Assembly (NCBI GenBank): GCA_002751075.1
Contig: NAOQ01000369.1
Span: 57,273 to 76,063, forward strand
Length of the DNA stretch: 18,791 bases
Direction of reading: 5' to 3'
Source of the DNA: Ichthyophonus hoferi
Taxonomy: Eukaryota; Opisthokonta; Ichthyosporea; Ichthyophonida; Ichthyophonidae
The notes under the pieces were generated by a model. That model was not told the origin of the DNA. It was given only the letters and a program-made list of their open reading frames with translations, and made no database searches. The position numbers and the translations under genes were made by a program. Position 1 is the stretch's first letter; every line of letters starts with the position of its first letter. Shown one piece after another: positions 1-10,160 of this stretch.

Positions 1-47
1 ATATATATATAATATACATACACCCCTACTTACATACATACCCACAG

Positions 48-1014
48 GTAGGAACTCAGGCTAATCCCGAGATAACGATGTTTGCTGTGGACTCCTTACG
101 GCAATTATCTATGAGGTTTCTGGAACGAGGAGAGCTCGCACATTTCCACTTCCAGAAAGACTTCCTCAAACCTTTTGAATATATTATGAACCACAATACC
201 GACACAGACATTAGAGATATGGTGGTGTTGTGTATGGCTCAGATGGTACAGAGTCAGGCTAATAATGTTAGGTCTGGTTGGAAGAATATCATGTTTGTGT
301 TTGCTTTGGCCGCCCAGCATACAAGGTATATGGGTGGATTGAATGGGATTTGGGTGATTAGATATGTTTGTGTGTTTGTTTGTTTGTTTGTTTGTATGTA
401 TGTATGTGTATGGATGTGTATTTGTGTATTTATGCATATATATATATTGCTATCTGAGTTCATTTTATAAAATGTTTACTATTGTATTGTTTTGTAGACG
501 TATCTTTTCCTTTACTCGTTTCTATACTATGTTGTTTGACGCCTGTTTAGTAATACATATTTCTATTTGGGTATTATATCTGTGATTATCTTGCTTTTTC
601 CCTTACTATGCGCAGTAACATATATATATATATATAATATATATGTATATATTTATATAGTTTAGTTTAAAAATGATTTCCGTTTACTTCAAATGGTCCT
701 TCTTTAAATAAATTTAAATAACTGTGTTTAAAAGCCTTAATAGGCTTAATAGAGTTTATTTGCTTTTAATAAGCCTCTGAATAAAGTACAATAATTTTTA
801 ATACTTTTAAATGGTTTTTAATACGTTTTACATCTCGGTGATAACACTGCTCTACCTTCCCTATAGAGAGAGCACTGTACGGCTAGCTTTTACCACAACC
901 AAACAGATATTTGACAGACGCTGCGAACTATTTTATGAGACTGCCTTCGTGGATGGTGTCAATTGTCTAGTAGAGTTTGTGTGTAATGCACATCACCAAG
1001 ATATTAGCATAGAG
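48..1014 (+). other. BIG post-Sec7 helical domain (DUF1981/HDS1-type), residues 1-142 of the visible part
   Basis: The first two exons encode the best conserved non-catalytic segment of the Sec7/BIG family. It starts at [21 protein letters not shown] and runs through [38 protein letters not shown] and LVEFVCNA. An arginine codon is split across the intron at 326-866. The exon is taken to open at base 48, because CCCACAG at 41-47 is a good acceptor and the reading frame continues upstream of the first in-frame ATG (78). Base 78 is therefore an internal methionine, not a start codon. The fold in this family is alpha-helical repeats used for autoregulation and small-GTPase contacts. Confidence 0.85.
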
Positions 1015-4000
1015 GTTAGTGGGTGTATATATATATTGTTTGCATGCACGTAGATGGTTTAAAAAGTGCACTGTTGTGTTTGAATTATTGTATGTTTTTA
1101 TGTTTATATTTATGTTTCATGGCTTTGGTATGTATGTATGTATTATGTATGTCTATATGTATGTATGTATGAATGTATGTATTATGTATGTATATATGTA
1201 TGTATATATGTATGTATCATGCATGTATGTATGTATGTATGTATATATGTATGTATTATGCATGTTGTATGTATGTATGTATGTATGTATGTATGTATAT
1301 ATGTATGTATTATGCATGTATGTATGTATGTATGTATGCATGTTTGTTTCTATGTGTATATATGTATGTATGTATACCTAAATATAGGTAATCGTAAATT
1401 TATATAAGTATGTCGGTATATGTGAATTCTTCCTTTTATGTATTATTGGTTTCTCTTACTTTCTCATAATATATTCACACATACATGACCCAGATATATG
1501 GTGTTGTCCTATGTTAGAAGATGATATAATATAGTAGAGTAAAAAGTGAAGTAATAAAATAAGATATAATAACATAACGTAACATAATATATGGTACCCA
1601 GGCACTCATATACATTCAACGATGTGCGAGTGAAGTGTACGATAAACGTATGAAGGAAGCTGAAAAGGGACCGGTCGACCCGGATACGTAGGAGATTACT
1701 CTTTGTTTAGCACCTTTAAAATTCTATTTGTTTATTATTATACTCCTGAATATTGTGTATTATATGCTATACTGTATGGTATGATATACCTTATATTATG
1801 TTTTATGTTCTCTTACTTTATGCTATATCTTAAATATTACATATTTTATATACTCTACTTATATAATAACACATTATTTGCCGGTCTCCATAGGTTGATA
1901 AGATGCTCTTCACCTCATTTCTCTTTGATGTTTTTCTCTCTATCTTTGTTAATCTTATGGTAATCCCTCCAGTACCTGGGTTCAAGGATGGTTCCCAATT
2001 ATGTTTGGGCTTAACCGTGTAATATTTCGTTGTTCTCTTGATGTTCGGGCAAAGTAAGTATCTATTGGCTGCTATATATATATATAATACTATCTTTATT
2101 CACGACACATTTTATTACACTACACCTACTTAGTATCTTACGGTGTTGTAAGGATTATCTCCTCAGTTTTATGGATGACAACTGCAATTGCTATTTGGGA
2201 ATTAAACAAAGACAGGAAACTTTTTATACTTTTAAAGCATAGTATACTATATATAGATTACTTGATAATCTAATTAATCTAATTATCAGCTAATTAATAT
2301 TGATTATAACTGGATTATATTTTTACCCATGTGTTATATGTAGCTGCAAGACAGTAACGGTATTTAATATTGCCATATATAGATTTGATGGCTAATCAGT
2401 TACTAATAATTGGCTGGTTATCAGGGCCCTCATGGTACTGTTTGATATTATCGATGCTTATGGTGACGTATTCACCTTTGTTAACTGGCAGGTAATTGGT
2501 CGGCTCTTTTTATATTCTAATTTTATCCACTTAGCACTTAGTATTTAAATACAATGGCCCTGGTGGGCACGTACAATGCATTATATTATAGTATTGTATA
2601 TTCTCTTTTCTCATATTTTATTATATTGCATTTTATCATACATATCATACATTATCTTAAAATAAAATATGCCCAATGCCCTATACTAACCCTACCCTAT
2701 ACCATTAACCTAGGACGTATTCCTTATTATCTTCCGTATGTTTGACGATCTTAAACTACCTGATAATCCAGTTGAGGTAAGACACTATAATTGATGTAGA
2801 TGCGACCTATTGTATCTATTAATAGCTTTACAGTATGGTCAATATACTATCTGTATTGTATAGCAACGCTACATTCTACTGGATATTATTTATATATACA
2901 AGATGATATAATTTAATTTATATATAAGGCTTGCATGGATATGTATTTGAAGCAACTAGAAATACACACATTTGTAATTATACCTCTGTTCTAATTGAGA
3001 GGGAACTGATACTTTGATTGACTTGGGTTCTAATATGGATATTGCACAATGAGACCAATTAGTAAGATATGCTACATTACAATGTAAATAGTAACTATTT
3101 TCACTATCATGACTATATAAGGGCAGGATCCTCAGAGTGTGAGTTCACTTTATAACATTATAACATTATACCTACCAACATTAAGTGCTGATGACAGCTT
3201 AGGGCGAAACTAGTGTACTTCATGTCATTTTAGGGTTTGGGTGGGAAGATATATTGTATCAAATAAATCAATTATTTTATATACCAGTAATTGTATTATA
3301 TGAATAACTAATGTCACTTATAGGCAAGAAAAAACTAGCGTAAATAGTTATTTACTAAATAAGTTAAATAGCGCTACATTTGTAGCTTTATATATGTGTT
3401 ATTAGCTAAAAATGTAATATATTGTATATTTGTATATATATCCTGTACAACTATTGTCACTACTCAATGTTAGTAAATAATTCTCTCTGATTCCTGAAAG
3501 TATGAAAGGTTTGGACACTGTCGTCTATATACCCATTGATATCTATATCTATATGTATATATATCAGCCTCAACCTATCATACCATTACACTACATCCTT
3601 CGCCTGATTTTAATCTAATGGTATGGCTCCTAGAAATCTATATGGATGGGGAGCACGTGTACCCATGCCCTGTCCTCTATGTGTAATCTATTCAACCGGT
3701 TCTATAAGGCGCTCGCCCCATTGGTTCCGGATTACATCGACTGTCTCTATTGGTGCATTAGCCAAGGTATGATTGGGTGATGGTGTGTGGTGCGTAGATA
3801 TATATATATATATTGATAGATTTGATTTATGTATGTGTAAGTATGCTAGGAGCATCAGTTGATTAGATAAATAAAAAGAGAAGATCCAAGAGAAAACTAA
3901 GAAAGTTTTGAAAGTAATATACTGTTTTTATTGGGTATATTAAGATATAATAAGCATTAAAAAGAGAAATGATGTGGAAATACTAAATATAAATGGAGGT

Positions 4001-7000
4001 GTAAATATGTACACACAAATGATACATATATATATGTGTACCTACAAACACGCGTGTCTAGATGTATATTAACCTTCTTGTATCTATTTATAGATAACGA
4101 TCAATTAGCGCGATCAGCCACAAAATGCCTCGAAAAATTAATATCATCCAATGGGAAGGACTTTGACATTGCCACCTGGGATATTTGTATTGAGGTAATG
4201 TAATGTCTTATACCATATAATATATATATGTTACTATCATTATCATTGTGACTACCGTATATATATATGTTATTATTATTATCATTATTATTATCCTTGT
4301 CATAATAATTAATTATATCCCATCTCAGGGAATCCAACACATGTTTGAGTTGTCGACCCCCGTTGCCATGTCAACCTTTGATGTAGAACTACAAGGTGAG
4401 AATAAAGGATGGTTGTGAGTACATTAAAACCAAGGAGAAAGAGAAATAATATGTGTACTATATTGTAGATAATATTATACTATATATAATAATAGAGTAT
4501 ACTATACTATACTATACTATACCATATGAGATTTTCTTGCTGTACTATAGTTTATGACTGTGACGTGAATATGACATGTATGTTTCTACGGGAATAGGAA
4601 AATTTACGGGTGCCATAAATGTAGTATATGTCATTAAGGTGGAACCAGACTATTGGTTGTAAATATATCCGAGTTAATTACGATTAAGCGCATAATCACA
4701 TCATTTTTATTATTTAATGAAGTAGAAGATTTATAATGCATATAATTGGGTAGACCAACCATATTGCTGAATTAACCTATGTTCAAGCCAGAGTTCACTT
4801 ATTCATTGGACAAAATCTGTTTATATCTATTAAATTATTTATGTTACCCCATTGGTTAATAACATATTTACCATTCTATTCTCTGATTTATAGTTTAATA
4901 TTATCCAATGCATAACTGATTTAAAATTTTATAACCCCTGTATATAATTGGTACCTAGCTTTTCAAGAACAAGAGGGCATGCCACTGGAGAATCAAAACA
5001 AAGGAGCTAACTTTCACATGACTATTATTAAGTGTGTGGTGCAATTAGATATGATAATGGCCGTGGAGGTATGTAGTTGTAGCTGTATGCATGTATATAT
5101 ATGTATGTGTGTGTATGTATGTGTGTAAACGTATTGTATATGTATATAATATTTTATGTCAGTCTACCCTACCGTTCTAGCCTCTTCCTCTTTCTTTCTT
5201 TCTTTCTTTCTTATCTCAATCACTTACTACCATCTTCTATCTACCTCGCTCCTATATTCTCCTATGTTTTTTTTCTCTAACTTGCCTTTTATTTTAACAG
5301 AATATCGTATTGGGTGAATCATCCCTCACTCCGAGCGCCGAGGCCAAGGTGATTGGCTCGCCTAACCTGATATCATTCCTTTATTTATCTACATAAGCAC
5401 ATAAGTATATAGTGATGTACATGTATTCAATTGTACTTGTATAATTATAATTGGCATAATAATAATCAAGACGTGAATATAGTTATGATTAGTGTAATAC
5501 TAATTGCTATGTAGCCCAGGTATATTAAAGTTTATATAATTAACCTCAATACTCTAGCTGATAGAGAGCCAGCCATATATGTGAGTGGATCGGGTATATC
5601 TGTCGGAGGAGAAAATGATACCATTATCTATTTTGTAATAAGTGAACGTTTATCGAACTAATGGTGTAACTAATTGACTCTGTTGCTAAGTTACTAGACA
5701 TAATTATACATCTTATTAGTGTACTGTCATGTTATCTTTTCCTCTCATCTCATTTGCTTAGTATCTTATTTCTCTAATCATTTTCCTGTTTCCACAACAT
5801 ATGTCCATCAACTACTAACGCATTGATTGCATTTCTATCCAATAGAATGGCATGTACGAATATTTGAATAGCGAGCACATGAAAGCCCTATTGAACTCGC
5901 TCAAGAAATCGCATGATTTTGCTCATGCCTTCAACGACAATTATCATCTACGATCTGCCTTGCAAAAGTCAGGTTAGTGACAATGTAACTTAGAAGAAAG
6001 AGAGAGGGAGGGAAAAACAGGATTGATGTGCATAACATAGTGTTATTATTTTGCATATGTAGAGGTATACGTATATATAAATGTATATAGGTATATGTAT
6101 AGTTATAAGTATGTGTATAGGCATGTATGTATACCTGTGTGCATATGCGTATATGTGTATCTATTAATTTTAATAACGCTATATGATTGAGTATATTTTT
6201 TTAGCCTATACTATTTCATTAGTTTTAAGCAGACCATATACATATACAGATTTAAAGAACGATACTCTACAGTGTAACAGATAGACAGCTAGACCTCTGA
6301 CTGGGCTATTATCATGCAGGGTTCATGAAACACCTACCCAATCTATTAAAACAAGAGACTACTAGCCTTCACGCTTCTCTTTCTCTGCTGTATAGGATAT
6401 ATGATGACCCTAAATGTACTGATATATGGGGAGAAGTGGAGGAAAGCCTGTTTGTATTTGGCACTGATGTGATGGATTTGTATTTCCATCTAACGGTAAG
6501 GCATTTGTTCTTTTCTACCTCTATTTCTCTCAATATGCTTCTATTTGTATTCTCTTTACTATTACTTTCCTCCAAAAAGCGTATCTAATATATATATATA
6601 TATTGCTACATAAACATAAGTTTAAATATACATTCATGCATACTATCCTATATTGATACATACACATATACATGTGAAAAATATATGAGAGAAATGTAGG
6701 TGCAGTGTCTGTAATAGATGCATATGAAATGAAACAGTAGTTTTACCTTCCTTATGCACACCTATACATATACATATAGGTATATATATACTATTATACC
6801 TTGTAGCCAATAATCCAATAGGCCGGTGGCTAATAATAACTAACCAATCAGAACGTCAAGAAGAGAGATGTCTGGCTGCCTGTTCTTTTACTTGTCTTGC
6901 AAAAAATCCTTAGTTTTGACGACGATCGAGTAAGTAGTAGGCTTCTATTCCCATATTAATATTAATAAATCAGGCTCTATTTTATTTATGTATTATGTAT

Positions 7001-7474
7001 TCATTTAAAAAAATTTACTACAATTTCTGTTATTTCCAACTCTCTCGTATCTAATTATTTTTGTACATCTTTTATTGGTTGCCATGGTGTGGATATGATT
7101 ACAGTTTGTCTGCTTCTATTGGTGTACGATTATATATATATATATATATATATACATATTGTCTACATTAAGAAAATATGTCTTATCACCGTTAATTAAT
7201 AACCTCATTAACCCATTAACTCCCTACCAATCAGTTCTGTCGTCATATCCGTCGGTACTACAATCACCTAAGCGATCTACTATGTAGCACCCATACACAT
7301 GAGATGCGACAAATGCTACACAAGTTGTTCCGTCGTATTGGAGAAAGCTTCAACATATCGTGTGACAACAGAGGTCCAGTGGATTATGTGTCAGATATGG
7401 AGCAGTGTTTAGATGAAACTGTTGAAGAAACAGAAGATTTGATTGAAGTAGGACTTGAAAGCGAATCATCTTAA
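48..7474 (+). CDS. ARFGEF: BIG1/BIG2 (Sec7-family) ARF guanine-nucleotide exchange factor, C-terminal 600 residues, 15 exons, 5' part outside window
   Basis: Exons: 48-325, 867-1014, 1602-1687, 1973-2053, 2425-2491, 2714-2776, 3634-3766, 4094-4194, 4329-4395, 4959-5068, 5301-5348, 5846-5972, 6320-6495, 6852-6929, 7235-7474. All introns are GT-AG, every phase matches, and the total is 1803 nt (600 codons plus TAA). The translation follows animal BIG1/BIG2 almost throughout: [95 protein letters not shown]. Known role of the family: large GEFs that load GTP onto class I ARFs at the trans-Golgi and recycling endosomes, with domain order DCB-HUS-Sec7-HDS1 to HDS4. Only the part after Sec7 is here, so the catalytic glutamate is not visible. 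From the same anchor to the C terminus it is shorter than I recall for human BIG1 (about 730 residues). No missing exon is apparent: junctions such as [17 protein letters not shown] align without gaps. BIG1 versus BIG2 cannot be decided. Confidence 0.93.
365..414. repeat. TTTG/ATGT tetranucleotide microsatellite in a BIG intron
   Basis: A short TTTG run grades into ATGT units just inside the intron that follows the first exon. It produces spurious cysteine/valine/tyrosine-rich frames on both strands. Confidence 0.8.
1127..1376. repeat. Imperfect (ATGT)n microsatellite, about 250 nt, in a BIG intron
   Basis: Long runs of ATGT units are broken by ATAT, ATTATG and CATGC interruptions. Higher-order repeats of roughly 50-60 nt are visible (units ending in TATTATGCATG recur). 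It sits in the intron at 1015-1601. All open frames across it, on both strands, are repeat translations (MYVCMYVC or HTYIHTYI patterns) and not genes. Confidence 0.9.
2777..3633 (+). other. Longest BIG intron (857 nt), no recognisable content
   Basis: It lies between KLPDNPVE and KSIWMGSTC, which are contiguous in the family, so no exon is hidden here. It opens GTAAGA and closes CTCCTAG. The sequence is AT-rich and I see no open frame, RNA gene or element in it. The other BIG introns above 300 nt (326-866, 1015-1601, 2054-2424, 3767-4093, 4396-4958, 5349-5845, 5973-6319, 6496-6851, 6930-7234) are equally plain apart from the microsatellites listed separately. Confidence 0.6.
5080..5212. repeat. 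ATGT/TG microsatellite followed by a CTTT tract in a BIG intron
   Basis: 5080-5128 is an ATGT and TG-rich tract immediately downstream of a donor site. 5191-5212 is a pure CTTT run that forms part of a pyrimidine-rich stretch leading towards the acceptor TTTTAACAG at 5292-5300. Confidence 0.75.
6055..6163. repeat. Degenerate TATGTA-rich repeat in a BIG intron
   Basis: Alternating TATATA, GTATAT and GTATGT units without a fixed period. It looks like a decayed version of the ATGT microsatellites elsewhere in the window. It lies within the intron at 5973-6319. Confidence 0.6.
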
Positions 7475-7842
7475 CTCTTAACTCATATACTATTGTATCA
7501 GTGTTTCAATATATATTGTACGAATTATATGTAAAGGCTTATTGCATGTTCATGCTATTAATATATAATGTGTCAAGATAGTAACAATATTATTACTTGT
7601 CTTTTTACTGTAGCTCTCTTTTCATTTTTCTTGGAACATTTTTGACCTCTCTCTGTTACTTCGGCTCATTGTAATTAATACTTTTATATAATCTGTATGT
7701 ATTTATGTATTATAATCTTATATGTATATTCATTTTCTAGTATAGCCAATGGGTCTTCCGGGTTTATTTATATATAAAACCTTAAAAACATAATAGGTAC
7801 CACTGTTTGCTTTGTAAATGACACATTATTACTATAACTACT

Positions 7843-7848
7843 AATAAA
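7843..7848 (+). promoter_or_regulatory. Candidate polyadenylation signal for the BIG gene
   Basis: The first AATAAA hexamer on the + strand after the BIG stop codon, about 370 nt downstream. AT-rich DNA yields this hexamer by chance, so assignment is tentative. Confidence 0.3.
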
Positions 7849-8645
7849 TATTATGACATAAGAGAAAATGAAATATTGGGCAGAGAAACCCTAGTATAAT
7901 GCCTATTTTAGCCTCTCAAATACCCGTTTGTGATAGGAAGACGTGCAGGACTCTTATTATTGATTGGTTATTATTGAAATGAAAGATGATAAACTATGCT
8001 TCACCTATAGAAAAAATATAATCCATTAATAGGATGTGTTGTATAAAGCTTGATCTATGTTACTATGTTATTTCCGAGGTATGCAACTAGGAATATACGA
8101 TTGTAAAGTTTTTTTTAAAAATAAATTTAATACCTTCCTGTGTACTTCCCTGAAGCAAACCTTATATATTGTATAAATTGGCTTTGACCAAGCAAAATAA
8201 GCTGAGATTTTTAACTTATTAAAACAAAACAATCGAAAAATCAAAAAATCCTCCAGGCGGAATGTGTTCTTGGATAACATATCTACTGAGAAAAAGTAGG
8301 AAGCATTCATGTTTATAAATTTGATTTATAATAACTTAACACTGAATCTATTTTTTATTTATTCAATATTTTTCATCCACATAACGATCAGCACATTGCT
8401 TCTGATCTAATGATAATTGATGTTAAAATAAATATGTATGTTGGTATGTGAATACGTTATGAATCTCTCATGAGAATAACATAAAGTTCAAGATATCAAG
8501 GTATAGATTATAAAGCTCAAAATCATCTCAAAATCGTATGCAAGGCAATAATATTATCTACATTTTGATATAATTTGTTAGGCAATGGACTGCATTCATC
8601 CCATATATTGCAACATTATATTACATATTTAATACAATTTAATAA

Positions 8646-8795
8646 ATGGCGTATATAAGTGGGCGAGATGTGGATTATGAAGTATTGATTTCAGCTTGTA
8701 TAGTATTTATGCAGAATCGCTGCAGATTTAAGAGTCACCAATTTGTCTCAGACAGAATCTTTTTACATTGTTTAAATGGTCCATTTTATATATAG
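8646..8795 (+). other. Small open frame of 49 codons, unrecognised
   Basis: It begins MAYISGRDVDYEVLISACIV and ends LNGPFYI before TAG. Codon composition is less skewed to A/T than the surroundings. The pattern of a beta-strand followed by FVSDRIFLHCLNG loosely recalls the first half of a C2 domain, upstream of the C2-like stretches at 9203-9681. I found no splice sites that join it to them in phase. It may be chance or a relic. Confidence 0.15.
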
Positions 8796-9202
8796 AATAT
8801 TTCAGAACTCAGTTTTAATTATTTCAACAATTATAACTATAGTTAATTTGGCATGCTGTATATGTAACCGTATTTGACATAAAGAATATTGTGCAAGTTA
8901 GTTTGCTAGTAGCAGATGCAGTAAAAAACAAGAAGGCTAGCCCTTGTAAAATGGTTTCATATACAAAATTGAATGGCTTTATCAGACCTTGAGAATTAAA
9001 AACACTTGTAGATATTTGTACTATGCCATGGGTAATGGAAAATTGGTTGATGCTAGCTGAATTTATGTATTTCAGCTACATAAATATTGCACATCGAATA
9101 GTAGAGTTGATAAATAGTTCTAGGTCACTTTGGAATATAATAACATATTACTACAATACTTATTAGGACAGCTTAATTTACTTCACAGATCATCAGCAAT
9201 GA

Positions 9203-9427
9203 GAAGCCTATACACATCAATCACTTCAAAGTACTTTTCAGTCTTTCATCTATGATTCTGCAACACAATTCCGAACTGATATTATCTACGAGAACAACGC
9301 TGCAACCTCATCTGCTGGTATTTCTATAAAATCGTTTTTGAAGCCCTACTTCATGGTATTTCAATTACAAACACTCACAATTGCGACTTATAACTGGGTG
9401 GTATATTTATTTAACTCTTATGAGGTG
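9203..9427 (+). pseudogene. Coding-like stretch, possible C2-domain fragment (part 1)
   Basis: 75 codons are open without a stop but have no ATG near the front; an in-frame TGA lies at 9200-9202 and TAA at 9428-9430. Seen directly: FRTDIIYENN, KSFLKPYFMVFQLQTLTIAT and a closing YNW. Known pattern: C2 domains of the copine type have RTEVI..N..NP followed by YFF...Q.L.F.VYD. Spacing and residue types here fit that pattern, but the NP-W core is absent (AATSSAG). A possible acceptor TTTTCAG precedes TCT at 9241, and possible donors lie at CTG/GTATTT and after TGG or GTG near 9400. It could be an exon of an unannotated gene or a decayed copy. The family assignment is inference. Confidence 0.3.
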
Positions 9428-9477
9428 TAAATATACTACAATATGTAATTTGGTTATTGTTTACCCAAATACAATAA

Positions 9478-9681
9478 TTATTTACTTCAGATACTTCAGA
9501 AAACAATTTACCATTATATTTCTATTATTCGGATCAAGTCTTTATATTTGAATTTGTTCCAAAAGCCAAAACGTTTATAATGGTGATTATCTATGACTCA
9601 ATGCTGGCCAATCGCAAGGTCGATTTATATCAGATGGGCCAATGCCATCTACTGATCTACAAGTATCTCATTGTCGATTGA
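9478..9681 (+). pseudogene. Coding-like stretch, possible C2-domain fragment (part 2, with stop)
   Basis: 67 codons are open up to TGA at 9679-9681, with acceptor-like TTACTTCAG ending at 9490. The translation contains QVFIFEFVPKAKTFIMVIIY, then DSMLANRKVDLYQMGQ and CHLLIYKYLIVD. This resembles the second half of a C2 domain: a WNE-F-FEV strand, a hydrophobic strand ending in D, a loop, then GQ and a hydrophobic strand. Joined from a donor at CTG/GTATTT in part 1 (phase 1) to the acceptor at 9490 (needing one base), the frame is kept. Neither piece has other recognisable exons nearby. Strand and frame are well supported by length and composition; the function is not. Confidence 0.3.
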
Positions 9682-9916
9682 TGCATCACTGAATCAACAG
9701 AGGCTTTTACAGATAGCATATATATATTTCTACTCTAGATTATTTTATTTTTAATTAGTATTGGAATACACTTTCTAATTATTAATTTTATGTATTTAAA
9801 AACATTCTACACCATATGTTCTAACTTTATAAGTACTTAGCACTGTAGGGTAGCTTATAATACTAAGAATATTATTGGTTAAAGTTACACTATTATTGCT
9901 TTATATATAATAACAA

Positions 9917-9922
9917 TTTATT
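9917..9922 (-). promoter_or_regulatory. Candidate polyadenylation signal for the ABCD4 gene
   Basis: AATAAA on the minus strand, about 240 nt past the ABCD4 stop codon and the first such hexamer there. It would place the ABCD4 3' UTR beyond the C2-like stretches at 9203-9681, leaving them intergenic. Confidence 0.3.
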
Positions 9923-10160
9923 GTGGCTGGAACTATTGTTAGGTCATGTCATGGAATCATGGTATCTAAATTTATACGATAATGGTTAAACAACTATTAA
10001 TGTTAAGAGATCGTCTAGTATGTATAGTGTAGATAGAAATGCTTTCAAAATCTAATTCCTATGTAAAACAAATACTATTCAAGTAACTCAAGGATTATCC
10101 AAGTAAAGAAAGGACTAGCTAAGTGAATCAGAATACATCTCAAATATCCTGGCACAAATA

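Larger units (their letters stand above)
3634..7474 (+). other. BIG C-terminal helical region (HDS3-HDS4 / BIG2_C-type), residues 242-600 of the visible part
   Basis: Nine exons carry the C-terminal armadillo-like region. Landmarks in order: [137 protein letters not shown]. Each has a counterpart in human BIG1/BIG2 as I recall it. The protein ends in an acidic tail (roughly residues 570-600, rich in E and D) before TAA at 7472-7474. The short exon 5301-5348 replaces the NIVFFPATS linker of vertebrates with a divergent sequence. Linker sequence between exons 9 and 10 is also divergent, and shorter than in vertebrates. Confidence 0.85.
7475..10160. other. Region between two convergent genes: 3' UTRs and AT-rich spacer
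   Basis: Both flanking genes end here, so this stretch must hold both 3' UTRs and cleavage sites. Most of it is AT-rich with short frames only. A (TA)n or other satellite is not conspicuous. I found no terminal inverted repeats or target-site duplications. A minus-strand frame at 8068-8310 (80 codons) is K/F/L-rich and matches nothing I know. The only part that reads like coding sequence is 9203-9681, described separately. Confidence 0.7.

Noticed and set aside
78-80. ATG as the start of the left gene
   Set aside because: The conserved frame extends upstream to an acceptor at base 47, and the family has long domains before this point, so the methionine is internal.
1019-1407. Overlapping open frames on both strands giving MYVCMYVC or HTYIHTYI proteins
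   Set aside because: They are translations of the ATGT microsatellite inside a BIG intron; flanking exons join across it.
8068-8310. 80-codon minus-strand frame in the spacer
   Set aside because: Lysine, phenylalanine and leucine-rich composition as expected from AT-rich DNA; no motif, splice context or partner exon. A real small gene cannot be wholly excluded.
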